Below are positions 11,465-22,668 of a stretch of DNA of 64,000 bases, piece after piece. The translations under genes were made by a program, and so were the position numbers. The stretch is from Chinchilla lanigera (Eukaryota; Chordata; Mammalia; Rodentia; Chinchillidae), in NCBI RefSeq assembly GCF_000276665.1, contig NW_004955465.1, positions 5,106,893-5,170,892 on the forward strand. The letters are read 5' to 3'. Under the pieces are notes generated by a model, which was not told where the DNA came from, did no database searches, and saw nothing but the letters and a program-made list of their open reading frames with translations. Every line of letters starts with the position of its first letter. Position 1 is the stretch's first letter.

Positions 11465-12730
11465 TTATATATTTAAAATATTCCTCGTACCTCACCATTA
11501 CTTCTAGATGGGATTTTGGTAGAGGTATCACATAATTTATCATGCAAACCAGGACTGCTTTACAGACATAAATGGGCTAGCTTATCTGAGTCATAGGAAA
11601 TTGTTCATCTGAGTTACAGTGTTGCAAGCTTCAGTGCAGCAGATTATGATTAAATTCAAGGTGAGGGAAGGAAACAATGAGTGTCATCTACTCTCAAATT
11701 TTATGTTGGAGGAACAAAATGAATAAAGTGAGCCTGAGAGGAAAAGTTACACAGGTAGATGAGTATATGGGATACAGAAGCCTCAGCCCTTTATTTCCTA
11801 GTGAGGAAGTTCCCATTGGAAAAGCAGTCCTTGTGGTGGAATGAACCATTTGAGGCTGCAAGATCTGAAAGATGCTGAATGGATTTGAGACTGAAGACCC
11901 ATAGGGACCTTTTTCAGGGACAAGTAGGGATTAGTGAAGGGGTTTTCAGTCAAACACTTCTTATACATTAACATAGGAGACCATAGTGTCTGAAGCAAAG
12001 TAGCAACTTTAGAGAACCAATCTATGTTTTAATAAGCTCCAGTAGGAACTACTCAAAGATAGGCAGATAAATGTGAATAATACAGTGGTTTAAAAAGCCT
12101 CAAAAAGTCTATAAATAGAGGGAAATTGAAATCATGAGATCAATCAGCTGAGCGATGGGTTTTCTTGCTGGTTGTTCGTGTTTTTGCCGAGCCCAGGCCT
12201 TGAAACTACTCAATGTCCAACACTCCATAAGTAGGTATTCAAAGAATAAGAATAACCCAAATAATGTTTTGATACATTCCACCTGAGCTGCAGCCTCTGT
12301 CACGGGATCATTGGTGTGGTCCCTCTGCACATCCAGCTTTGGTTAACTGCTCCCGGTACTATGTTACAACTCCCTTGACGTTTTCAGCTGCTGATCACCA
12401 CTTTGCTTCTTCCTTCTCTAGAAAAATCTAAACGGAGTAAACATATAGTGAAACCACTGACATAACTGATGAGTATATCCAGATTAGACAGGAAACATAG
12501 AGTTACTCATAAACCAGGATATTGGAGTAATGGGGAGAAGTGGAAGGAATGGCAGAGACAATTCTAGTGAGTATGAGGAGGTGCGGTTGTCAAGACTGAT
12601 AGAGTAGAAATGCTTTCACACAATGATAACTTCTAAGACTGATCATTATTGTTGAGGAAAGGTTAAAGTTGTTAAAACTGTATTTTCAAAGAACTCCAAA
12701 ACTAAGGAATTAGATAAGAAAAAAGATTTC
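11465..12730. other. Intergenic, nothing recognised
   Basis: Short opposing frames only; no domain, no splice-bounded conserved frame visible. Confidence 0.4.
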
Positions 12731-12734
12731 GAGA

Positions 12735-13090
12735 ATTTTCTAAGTAGAGAATAGAAGAATGTTTCCCGATCACTGGGAAAGGTATGGGAGAGAGACAGAT
12801 GGAAAGATGGCAGTTAATGGGTATGGGACACTACTGGACAGGGACAATCACGATACTCTTTAGCAGAGTAGAATAACTATGGTTAACAAAAGTTAACTAT
12901 GTATTTCAGGAAAAATTTTGAGTATTCCCAATAGAAACATTGTTATTATGTATGAGTGAAATACATGCCAACTATCACGGCATGATCAATATGTATTGTA
13001 CATACGTATTGAAATTTCACCCTATAGTCCATAAATACATATAATTATTATGTCCACTAAAAAGAAAAACATTTTTAAAAAAGAAAAAAG
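12735..13090 (+). mobile_element. Old L1 3' UTR fragment, plus strand
   Basis: Follows the L1M-type 3' end: 'tgggaaaggtatgggagag', 'aataactatggttaacaaaagttaactatgtatttcagg', 'catgatcaatatgtattgtacatacgtattgaaatttcaccctatag' and 'taattattatgtccactaaaaa', finishing in an A-rich tail near 13060-13090. Confidence 0.65.
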
Positions 13091-13194
13091 ACACAAAAAG
13101 AATTGTATGAGTTTTTAACACAATAATTTTCATAAAACATTTTGAACTGTTATTAAAAAATTGTCCAAACTCATGCACATATGTACTAGGGCAA

Positions 13195-13235
13195 AAGAGA
13201 GAGAAAGAGGAAGGGAGAAAGAGAAAAATATGGGA
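13195..13235. repeat. Purine-rich (GA/GGA) low-complexity tract
   Basis: Short AG-rich run, directly visible. Confidence 0.75.
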
Positions 13236-13249
13236 AATCACACTTTTTT

Positions 13250-13965
13250 TCAAATTCGATAACCTGTCCCTGTTCTGCTTATTCTCCCAGTATTTGCCAT
13301 GTGTTGGAATCTATGTTTGAATGTGAAAGACTGATCATTTTGTAATCCATTGACTTAGTGATGAAAAATATTGTAAAAGAAGAAAACAGAAAGTGAAGAG
13401 AAGAGTACAAAATGTTCTGTTTTTTGTTCAAAACGGGTGAAATTCTTGGAAACTTAATAGGCTTTTGGAGGTTTCCTGTGCACCTGACAGATGATCAGGA
13501 ATGAGTCTATTCTCTTATCACTAACCAGATCAGAAATTTATCGGTGAGTTCTGGAACTAGTCTTTTTCCAGCTCTAGAGGAAAACATGTCCCTCTCTCTC
13601 CCACTCACTACTGATTCCCTTAGTGTCTGGAATCTTCTATTACCCCGTATACCATGAGGCCAAACGGCAGAGAAATTATTTCATTATTGTGTGGGAGTGG
13701 AAAGAAAAGCGGTGGGGATGATAGTTGTGTTTCTTTTCATTTTCTTTTTCTTTTTATTTTCTCTTTAGTGTGTTTTCCTTCAAAGTCTAGGGTGCCTAAA
13801 CTTTTGTACAAATTTGACACTGTTGTCTATGCAGAATTAACATATGACTGTGCTGCAAAGGTGTCATTTACTGACTTCTTTGCCACCCATTCAGATGGAG
13901 GAAAGACTTCAGAAAACCTTGTGGGTGTGCGCAGAAAATCTCTGTTCTTTCTTTTGGCAGGGATG
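13250..13965. other. Intergenic, nothing recognised
   Basis: A plus-strand frame of 126 codons (13654-14034) runs from unique sequence into the LTR. It has no recognisable domain and is treated as chance. Confidence 0.4.
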
Positions 13966-13971
13966 CGGAGA

Positions 13972-14340
13972 CTGCTGTGGATTGTGTCTGGGTGTCCCCT
14001 CAAAGCCTCATGCAGTCACAGAGTGGGCTTCTAGAGTTTATGATTGGTCGACTGTCCAATGCTGGGATTACGGGTGTGAGAGCTACACCCGCCCTGGGGT
14101 GGGTAGTTTACAATGTAAGGTAGGGGAAGGAACTTGCTTCCCCTCCCCCTTTTGCTCCTGTGGCTTTTGCTGTTTTCTACTGCCATGAACTGTTGCCCTC
14201 TGCCATGTTCCACTCCTCCCTGGAGTCAGCGGAGTATGGACTGAAACCTCCACAAACTGTGAGCTAAATAAACTTTTCCTTCCTTAAATTCTGGGGATCA
14301 GGTATTTTGTCCCAGCAATGAGAGGAAAGTAACCAAGACA
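13972..14340 (+). mobile_element. Near-complete MaLR-type LTR, plus strand
   Basis: Runs from 'tgtggattgtgtctgggtgtcccctcaaagcctcatgc' to 'cccagcaatgagaggaaagtaaccaagaca'. It is the opposite-strand counterpart of the LTRs at 25198-25568 and 29068-29443, sharing the 'gtgagagctacacccgccctggg' block and the 'ggagtatggactgaaacctccacaaactgtgagctaaataaac' 3' portion, which includes an AATAAA hexamer near 14267. No internal ERV region follows. Confidence 0.8.
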
Positions 14341-14344
14341 GGGG

Positions 14345-14850
14345 CTAAAACAAGTCCAAATGAGCTAGAATGATCTCCCAAGTACCACGGCACATCACAA
14401 AGGTTTCTGTGCAATAAATCCCATGCATGAAGACATTACAGTGAGTCTCCTTCATGTGTAAACAATTGATAAGATCAACTTCAGCTACTCTCATCATTAC
14501 ATAATTCCAGTTTCACATCTATACAGCTGCTGCCTTAACAATCTAAACGTCTTTATGTCTTTGTTTGTGGTAAATACGTAATTACTGTCAGAATACTGAT
14601 TTGCAGAGGTTGGAATGTGAAATTAAGCAGGTCTGACATCATACCATAAATCCAGTTTGAAGGGTTGAACCATTGTCCTAACAGATTCTTTCTGGATCTT
14701 TCTCTAGAAATAACATTACTCATAGTTAATATACCTACAGATACTTATTTCAAAGCATGTAAAATGATAAAATAATATGAAGAAATTAAAAGTCACTTTT
14801 AGTGCATCATGAAAATGTTATAAAGGTAAACAGTTCATGTATAAAAGACT
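14345..14850. other. Intergenic, nothing recognised
   Basis: No gene or clear repeat. Confidence 0.4.
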
Positions 14851-14859
14851 TTTGTATAT

Positions 14860-15330
14860 TTTTAAAAATTTCACATTTTGCCATCACATTTTCCTACTGG
14901 CTATTTAATAAATGACACTTCATTTAATCATGTTCCATAGTTGGGCATTTAGACTATTTCTAATTTCTCTTTATTACAAATAAGTTTTCATTAAATGCTT
15001 TTCTATGTTTTAGCATATATTTGACAGATGTATTAGTAATGAAACTAAATGATGTAAATACCTTCAACATTCAATATAAATTCAGTTCAGAAAGGTCAGT
15101 GTACACAAATATTTATTTTCATTTAACCTCATAGCACTTTACATGGTGGTAACTTTCTATATGTCTATGGTTTGGTAGATAAAAAATATTTTCTTCTTAC
15201 AATGATTTGTAAACATATTATTACAAATATTGAATGTTCTATATTGACTATTTTCATTTCAATTCAGGAATTGTGTGTTCTTTGCCCAATATGATTACAT
15301 TTAATCTATTCCTTATTATACAGCAGAACA
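14860..15330 (-). mobile_element. Old L1-like fragment, minus strand
   Basis: Contains 'catagttgggcatttagactatttctaattt' and, further right, 'aattgtgtgttctttgcccaatat', the order seen in minus-strand old L1 ORF2/3' UTR sequence. Highly decayed and tentative. Confidence 0.4.
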
Positions 15331-15472
15331 TGTTACATTTAATGGTTTGGTAATATTTTCTGAATTTTTTTTAACTTCACACCATTATTTATGTACTTAC
15401 TATATTTAGAAGGCTCACTTTACAAGTAACAAAATATATTGAAATTTTATTTAGAATTTTCCACTTACTCTT

Positions 15473-15742
15473 TTTTTAAAGAGAAAAAACAAAAATAAAA
15501 TAATAAAAACAAAAACAAAATAGCATAAAAATAACAAAAATGATACAGAATTTCAAAACAAAGTAATAGGAAATTAACAATGGTTGTTATACTACATATT
15601 GCTATCTTCAAAGTGGTTACTCAGATAATCAGATGTAGGCATGTAAGATTGAGCAAACAATTACACATTAACTGTTCCTTTCCATAAACCACAGCAATAT
15701 ATGTGTACTCATCTTTATAATAGCGCAATTTCTCATAGCTAA
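15473..15742 (-). mobile_element. 3' segment of an older, 5'-inverted L1
   Basis: This is one unit of L1 3' UTR in minus orientation (T-run at the left end, then the unit with 'aacaatggttgttatactacatattgctatcttcaaagtgg'). Its left flank TACTCTT at 15466-15472 recurs at 23027-23033, directly after a plus-strand L1 segment. That segment (22669-23026) ends at the L1 coordinate where this one begins. Together they look like one twin-primed L1, later split by the full-length L1 between them. Confidence 0.6.
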
Positions 15743-16350
15743 CTATTTTGTATTATTTTAGAGAGAGTAGTAAATGAGAAACAAAGAAATAGAACAGTAG
15801 CAGCATACAAGTATCACAAACCTAAACAAATCAAAGCAAGAACATTCAAAGTGATACAGAGTCTCAAGACAAAATAATATGAATCAACAGTGGTTGTTAT
15901 ATTACATATAGCTGTCCTCCACTACATTGCTCAGATTACCAGATGTAAGGATGAAAGATTGCTCAAACCTTTATAGGGAATAAGAAAATAATTCTTCTAT
16001 AAAACAGTAGAGATAATAACAGTAGAATTTCAATAGACAAGATGGCAGGAGTTCACCACCGTAATTCCATTGCACATTGTTACCTTCAAATCAGCTGCTT
16101 AGACCACCAGACACAAGCATGCACAATCTATGAGTACATAAAAAATTGTAATCATTAACTGTTCATTTCAATACACCATCAGACTTCAGCAATACAGTCA
16201 TCGCAGCTATTCCTATATATATTTATATTTTTCATTCCTTCTTTCTTTTTTCTTCTTTCCCTCATCCCAGTCATTCCTCCCTTTGAGCAATTTCTTTCCC
16301 ATTCTTATCATCTATTGTACGTTTTGAGTCTTACCTAGTCTTTCAAGCTC
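15743..16350 (-). repeat. L1 3' UTR with two diverged tandem units
   Basis: Two units of about 250 bp are recognisable in minus orientation: one at about 15755-16000 (with 'acattgctcagattaccagatgtaagg') and one at about 16010-16210 (with 'ttgttaccttcaaatcagctgcttagaccaccag'). Each carries an 'aacaatggttgtta / tatcttcaaa / ctcagattaccaga'-like core. Next comes a purine/pyrimidine-strand-biased tract (16230-16270) that occupies the same place in the 3' UTRs at 22970 and 49340. Confidence 0.65.
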
Positions 16351-16795
16351 CTACACCAAGGAGACAATATGATGTTTACCCATCTGGGTCCGATTTATTT
16401 CACTTATGAGTATAGTCTCTAGTTGCATCCATTTACCTACAAAAGCCTTGAGTTTATCTTTTTTATAGCTGAGTAATACTCCACTGTATAAAAATACCAC
16501 ATCTTTTTTATCCATTCCTCAGTGGATGGGCATCTGGGTTGCTTGCAAGATTTAGCTATAACAAATTGTACTGCTATAAACATGGCTGCACATATATCAC
16601 TGTGGTATGATGTCTTTAATTCTTCTGGGAAAATACCCAGAAGGGGAATAGCTATGTGACGTCCAATCCCAGTTTTGTGAGGAATCTGTAAATTGATTTT
16701 CACAGTGGTTTCACAAATCTACACTCCCACCAGTGGTGGAGTAGGGTTCCTTTCTCCCCATAGCCTCTCCAGTATTTGTTATTGGTTGATTTCTT

Positions 16796-16901
16796 TTTTT
16801 CTTTTTTTCTTTTTTGGTTTTTCTCCGGTACCGGGAACCAAACTCACAACCTTGCTCTTGCCAGGCAGGCGCTTTTGCCGCTGAGCTAAATCCCCAGCCC
16901 T
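16796..16901 (-). mobile_element. ID SINE inserted in L1 ORF2
   Basis: Near-consensus ID body in reverse complement (GGGCTGGGGATTTAGCTCAGCGGC...), with a T-rich tail at the left. The TSD TTGGTTGATTTCTT is present at 16782-16795 and 16902-16915. Confidence 0.92.
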
Positions 16902-17369
16902 TTGGTTGATTTCTTGATGATAACCATTCTTTCTGGGGTGAGATGGAATCTCAGTGTTGTTTTAATTTGCATTTCTCCAATGACCAATGATGTTGAACAT
17001 TTTTTCATAAATTTATTCCCCATTAGTATCTCTTCATTAGAGAAGTGTGTATTTATCTCAGATGCCCATTTTTGGATTGGGTTCTTGAATTTGGAGGGCC
17101 TGATTTTTTAAAAATTCTTTATATGTCCTGGATAGAAGTTCTTTGTCTGAGGGGCAGTTGACTAAAATTTTTTCCCAATTCATAGGTTTTCATTTTACTT
17201 TATTGGTGATTTCTTTACATGTGCAAAACTTTTCAGTAAGATGAGATCCCAGTTGTTAATTCCTTGAAGTATTTCCCATGCAGTTTAGTTTTTGTTCATG
17301 AACTCTCTGCTTGCCCCAGTGTCATCAAGATTTTTACCTACTCTCTCTTCCAATAAATTTAGTGCTTCT

Positions 17370-17492
17370 GTTTTATTTTATTTTATTTTATTTTGGGGGG
17401 GGTGGTTGGTATTTCTCTGGTACCAGAAATCGAACTCACAACCTTGTGCTTACCAGGCAGGTGCTGTGCCACTGAGCTAAATCCCTAGCCCT
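17370..17492 (-). mobile_element. ID SINE inserted in L1 ORF2
   Basis: ID body in reverse complement with a (TTTTA)n-type tail followed by a G-run at the left (17371-17402). The TSD GTGCTTCT is at 17362-17369 and 17493-17500. The tail has become a pentanucleotide repeat. Confidence 0.88.
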
Positions 17493-20000
17493 GTGCTTCT
17501 AATATTTAGAACTTTGATCCATTTTGACTTTAATTTCATGCATGGTGAAAGACATGGGTCTAGTTTTAATCTTTGGCATGTGGAAAGCCAGTTTTTCCAG
17601 CACCACTTATTGAAGAGGTTATCTTCCTTCCATTGAACATGTTTGGTCCCTTTGTCAAAGATAAGGTGACTGAGTGTGTTCATAGGTTTAGCTGTATCTT
17701 CTAATCAGTTCCATTGATCTTCAGGTCTGTTTTTGTGCCAGTACCATGCTGATTTAATCACAGTAGCTTTGTAATATAATTTTAAGTCAGGAATTGTGGT
17801 GCCTCCTGCTTTTCCTTTGTTTCCCAATATTACTTTTGCTATTCTAGGCCTCTTCTGGTTCCAGATGAACTTTAGGAGTGTTTTCTCTAGATCTGGGAGG
17901 TATACTAATGGTATTTTAATTGGGATTGCATTGAATCTGTACAACAATTTTGGGAGTATGGCCATTTTGACAATGTTGGTTCTTCCTATCCATAAACAAA
18001 GAATATCTTCCCATTTTCTAATATCCTCTTCAATCTCTTTTTTCAGAGTACTATAACTTTCACTGTATAGATCTTTTACTTCTTTTATTAGATTGATTCC
18101 TAAGTTTTTCATCTTTTTAGATGCTATTGTGAAAGGTATGGTTTCCCTAATTTGTTTCTCAGTCTGTTACTTGTGTACAGGAATGCTACTGATTTTTGAG
18201 TCTTAACTTTGTATCCAGCTATGCTACTGAATTTGATTATTAAATTCATGAGTCTTTTGGTGGAGTTTCTGGAGTCTTCTATGTAGAGTATCATGTCATC
18301 TGGGAATGATGATAATTTCACTTCTTCCTTTCCTATCCTTATTCCTTTTATTTTCCTCTCTTGTCTAATTGCTCTAGCCAATATTTCCAGAATTGAATAG
18401 GAGTGGTGACAGTGGACATCCTTGTCTTCATCTTGATTTTAAAGTGAAAGCTTTCAATTTTTGAACTTTTAGGATGATGTTAGCCATTGGTTTATCATAG
18501 ATAGCTTTGATCAGCTTGAGATAAAGGCTATCTATCCCTATTTTCTGTACGGTTTTCATCATGAATGAGTATTGGACTTTATTGAAGGCTTTTTCTGCAC
18601 TGATGAAAATAATCATGTGATTTTTATCCGTGGCTCTATTGACATGGTGTATTACATTGATTGATTTGTGTATATTGAACCATCCCTGCATTCCTGGTAT
18701 GAAACCCACTTAGTCGTGATATACAATCTTCTTGATGACTTGTTGTATTCTGTTTGCTAGTATTTTATTGAGAATTTTTGCATCTATATTCATTAAGGAG
18801 ATTGCCCTGTAGTTCTCTGTTTTGGTTGGGTCTTTCTCTGGTTTTGGTATCAGAATAATATTTGCCTCTAGGAATAAGTTGGGGAGAATTCTTCCCTTTC
18901 AACTTCATTAAAGAGTTTGAGAAGAATTGGTGTTAAATCTTCCCTAAATTGCTTGTAGAATTTAGCTGTAAATCCATCAGGTCCCAGGCTTTTCTTCATT
19001 GGCAAGTTTTTAATTACATTCTCAATTTCCCTGGCTGATATTGAGTTATTCAGAATTTTTAGATTTTCTTCATTCAGCTTTGGTAATTCTTACATATCTA
19101 GGAATCTGTCCATTTCCTCTGTGTTTTCCATCATATGAGAATAAAGATTTTCAAAGTAGGTATTGATGATCTTCTGAATTTCTTCAGGCTCTGTAGTGAT
19201 TTCACCCCTTTCATTCCTTATTGCATTTATTTCAGTTTTTATTTCCTTCTATTGATAAGGTTAGCTACGTGTTTATCTATTTTATTTATTCTTTCAAAGA
19301 ATCAACTCTTTTATTCATTAATTCTTTGTAATTTTTTTAGTCTCCATTGCATTAGTTTCTGCTCTGAGCTTTATAATTTCCTGCCATCTCTGGGCTCTGG
19401 GTTTGACTTGCTCTTCTTTTTCTAGGAACTTGAGGTGCAGCATAAGATTGTTTATTTATGCTTGTTCTGCTTTCCTAAGGTGGGAGTTCACCACTATAAA
19501 TTTCCCTCTGAGGACTGCTTTCATTGTATCCCACAGGTTCCTGTAGGTTGGATCTCCATTTTTTTGTTTGATTGCAAATAGTGTTTAATCTCTACTTTTA
19601 ATTTCATCTGTGACCCATTAGTTGTTCAGGAGGATGTTATTTAATTTCCCACTGTCTATGGAGTTTCTGTGTTTTCTTTTGTCATTAATTTCCAATTTCA
19701 TTACACTATGGTCTGATAGTATACATGGGATAATTTCAATTCCTTTGCATTTACTTAAACATGTTCTATGTACTAGTATATGGTCTATTTTAGAGAACAT
19801 CCCATGTGCAGCTGAGAAGAATGGGTATTCTGATGCTTTTGGTTGAAACATTCTGTAAATATCTACTAAGTACATATGTTCCCAAGTTTGGTTATGTTGT
19901 GTTATTTCTTTCCCAATTTTTTGTACAGTTGATATATCTCTTTGTGACAATGGTGTGTTAAAGTCCCCTGTTATGATTGTGTTGCTACTTAGATCATTTT

Positions 20001-20106
20001 TTTTGTTTTGTTTTGTTTTTTTGTTTTTCTCCGGTATCAGGAACCGAACTCACGACCTTGCGCTTGCCAGGCAGGCGCTTTGCCGCTGAGCTAAATCCCC
20101 AGCCCA
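20001..20106 (-). mobile_element. ID SINE inserted near the L1 ORF2 5' end
   Basis: Near-consensus ID body in reverse complement with a (TTTTG)n tail. The TSD AGATCATTTT is at 19991-20000 and 20107-20116. Confidence 0.92.
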
Positions 20107-20551
20107 AGATCATTTTTCATGTCTGTTAGAATTTCTCTTATATACGTGGGTGCTCCTATATTTGGTGTGTAGATGTTTAGTATTGTTGTCTCTTCCTCTT
20201 GAAGCTTCCCCCTCATAAGTATGTAGTGACCTTCTTTATCTTTTTTGAGTGTTCTTGGTTTGAAGTTCACATTGTCTGCAAATAGAGTAGCTACACTTTC
20301 TTTTTTATGTGTTCCTGTCTCATGGAGTATTGTTTTCATCCTTTGATTTTCAGTCTATGAATTTCCTTTTGAGTTAAACGTTTTTCTTACATACAGCATA
20401 TAGTTGGGTTTTGTTTCCTAACCCAGTCTGCTAGTGTGCTTCTTTTGGTAGGTGCATTGAAACCATTTACATTGATAGCTATAACTGAAATGTACTGGCT
20501 TATCTTTTTCATGCTATTTTCCTGCTGTTGGATCCTCCTTTTTCCCTCTGT

Positions 20552-21734
20552 TTAATTGCTTAGTGGTTCCTTTCTGTTGTTGTTCTTGAAGTTGTGCTCT
20601 GTTTTATCTCTTTCTACAATATCTTTTGGTACTCTTTGTAGGATTGGCTTGGCACTCATGAATTTCTTCAGTTGTTCTTTATCATGAAAATATTTTATTT
20701 CTCCATTAAATTTGAAAGATAGCTTTACAGGGTTCATCAAGCTGGGTTGGAAGTTGTTTTCTTTCAATACCTGAAATACTTGACTCCAAAGTCTTCTTGC
20801 CTTGATGGTTTGTGTTGAGAAGTCTGCTGTGATTCTGATAGGCTTTCCTTTATAAGTGATCTGTTTCTTTTCTCTAACAGCTTTTAATATTCTGAACTTC
20901 TGTTGAGTTTCTGGGATCTTGATCACTATATGTCTAGGTATAGATTTATTTTGGTTATGATTAACTGGCATTCTATATTCTTTACTTATCTGGATGTCCA
21001 ATTCTTTTTTCCATGCTTGGGAAATTTTCTGGTTTTATTTCCACAAATAGTCTTTTTATGTCATTTGTGTTGACACCTGCTGTTTCATTAATACCTATTA
21101 CCCTGACATTGTTTTTCTGTGCCTTCTCTTGCAGTTGTTGAATCATTATTTCCTGGTTCCTTGTTGTTTTTAAGAGATCCCTCCTTTCAAGTTCATTATT
21201 GCCAGTGCTGTCTTTGAGGTCTGACAGTCTATCTTCAGCTTCATTCAGGCGGTTTTGCAAGCTTTCAGTGAAATTTTTAATTTCCTGGATATCTGTTTGC
21301 ACCTGTTTCATACCCTCTAGTTCTTTTCTATATTGGTCCCTGAAGGTTTCCATGCATTGTCTATGCTCTTCTATTTTCTTGTCTATGTCATCTTTGGATA
21401 CACTGAACATTTCTTTCATTATTTTGTCATTTCTTTTCTCACCTGAAACATTATTTCTGATCTGATGTCTTCTATGGCCTGATGGAGTTATTTCTTTACT
21501 TCAGTTGCTATCATTTCAGAAATTTCAAGGGTATTGGGGTTGGGGAGCTAGCTCAGTGGCACAGTGCCTGCCAGGCAAGTGCAAAGTCATGAGTTCAATT
21601 CCTGGTACCCGCTCCCCCCAAACCCCCCCCCAAAAAAAATAAAAAGAAATTTCAGGGATATGACTTCCAGGGTCTTCTGTGTTGATGTCTTCTTGACTTG
21701 TTTTGGGTGGTGTTTTACTCCTTCATTTTGTCAT
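20552..21734 (-). pseudogene. L1 ORF1 (RNA-binding chaperone), inactivated
   Basis: The start is inferred at the ATG 21734-21732, in the usual L1 context just after the 5' UTR; the fourth codon is already TGA. After removal of an ID SINE (21536-21644), the coding length is about 350 codons, normal for ORF1p. Residues encoded at 21419-21000 form a heptad-like coiled coil (LQNRLNEAEDRLSDLKD) leading into the RRM-type core (NNVRVIGINE). A frameshift near 21000 separates it from the C-terminal domain frame at 20552-21001 (IPRHIVIKIPETQQKFRILKA...), which ends at a stop near 20552. ORF1p normally trimerises and coats L1 RNA. Both halves are recognisable; the gene is dead. Confidence 0.88.
21536..21644 (+). 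mobile_element. ID SINE inserted in L1 ORF1
   Basis: Plus-orientation ID (GGGGAGCTAGCTCAGTGGCACAGTGCCTGCC...), with a C-rich then A-rich tail. The flanking repeat AGAAATTTCA is at 21518-21527 and 21645-21654, with a few further matching bases. It is slightly more diverged than the others and interrupts the ORF1 N-terminal region. Confidence 0.88.
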
Positions 21735-21769
21735 TTTTGAAGCTCCAGAGGCTTCCTGAAGTGCAGCCT

Positions 21770-22660
21770 CACTCTCCTGATTGTGTATGAGTGGCAGGGA
21801 GAGAGACTGCAGATCCACAGTGCTCAGTGCAGCCCCTGTGCTGGTGAGTGTTGGCAAGGTGGAGTCCCAGATGTTCCTGACCTTTCTTGCATTCAGTTGG
21901 CTCGCAGTTGTGTGTGGGACTGGTGGGGGAAGCTTACCAGAGGTCCTGAGACTGTCTGTGGTTCAGCCCAGCTTCCACAAGAGTCAGGGGGATGCAGGTC
22001 ATGTTTACCAAGGCTTCAGATATTGCCCAGGACAGAGCCTGCTTCCCACACTGGAAGGAGAGGGTGAGGGTGGACTCACAGAAGCCACTGACTCTGTCTA
22101 GGTTTCAGCTGAGCTCCCAGGGGGGTAGCGAGTTGTTCTGGCACTGACAACCAAGGCCCCAGAAGTTGTCTAGGGCTCCACGTGCCTGACACACTTGTGG
22201 CAGAGGCACCAGAGTGGCTCACGGGGGTTACTAAAGGTGTCTGGCATTCAGCCCAGCCCCCCCAGACATACTATGGGTGTGGCCAGTAACCACCGAGGCC
22301 CCAGAGAGTGCCCGGCTTCTGCCTGTCTTGCACACTGGTCAGGCAGGCTCTACCGAACCTCACCGGACTTCCTGAAAATGTCTGGGATTCAGTCCCACTG
22401 CTTTCCAGGTTTCTGCCTGGTCCCAAGCTAGTGTGTGGGGCTGACAGCAGCTCACCTGAGTTCCCGAAGACATCCAAGGTGCAGCTCAGCTCTGATGGGA
22501 AGAGGGGAGGAGCGGAAGTGTGGGGGGTGGACCGAGGCTCCTAGAGCTGTCCGGGTTTCTTCTTGGTCCCAAGCTCGTGTGTGGGAACTGCAGCAGCTCA
22601 CCGGAATTCCCGAAGTCGTCCTTTCCCGCTGAGGTACCAGATGCCAGGTACTACACTCAG
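21770..22660 (-). promoter_or_regulatory. L1 5' UTR made of tandem ~140-bp monomers
   Basis: A GC-rich, CpG-containing stretch in which the same ordered blocks recur about six times on the plus strand: a TGTGTGGG-like block near 21909, 22049, 22187, 22329, 22431 and 22577; then CTCACCGGA-TTCC-like; then TGTCTGGG-TTCAGCCC-like; then GAGGCCCCAGAG-like. Unit spacing is about 138-146 bp, with one shortened unit (about 102 bp). Tandem-monomer 5' UTRs act as RNA polymerase II promoters in mouse and rat L1; here promoter function is inferred from position and architecture. Short chance ORFs arise on both strands because of the GC content. Confidence 0.72.
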
Positions 22661-22668
22661 GTTCTGTT

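Larger units (their letters stand above)
16351..20512 (-). pseudogene. L1 ORF2 (endonuclease-reverse transcriptase), inactivated
   Basis: The start is the ATG at 20512-20510, since the frame opens with the apurinic-type endonuclease N-terminus (SVIAINVNGFNAPTKR). The endonuclease C-terminal motif SDHSVMKLEIN lies in the frame 19618-19950, and the reverse-transcriptase block [20 protein letters not shown] at 18650-18706. The thumb/C-terminal region follows at 17705-18112, and the C-terminus ends with a TAG at 16353-16351. Without three ID insertions the ORF would be about 3.8 kb, the usual L1 ORF2 size (~1,275 codons). It is broken into many frames. The first RT aspartate block reads ISAEKAFN (near 18600), and the F-A-D-D box reads FPDD (near 18302), so catalysis would be lost even without the stops. 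Normally ORF2p nicks DNA and reverse-transcribes L1 and SINE RNA at the target. Confidence 0.9.
15743..22668 (-). mobile_element. Full-length L1 retrotransposon (degenerate, with four ID insertions)
   Basis: A complete L1 architecture in minus orientation: 3' UTR about 15743-16350, ORF2 16351-20512, a short intergenic stretch, ORF1 20552-21734, and a GC-rich monomeric 5' UTR to about 22660. The 3' end is A-poor (reads TAAAATAATAC). ATAGCTAA at 15735-15742 and 22669-22676 may be the target-site duplication. Later ID SINEs sit at 16796, 17370, 20001 and 21536. Stops, frameshifts and substituted catalytic residues make it incapable of autonomous movement. Confidence 0.85.
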
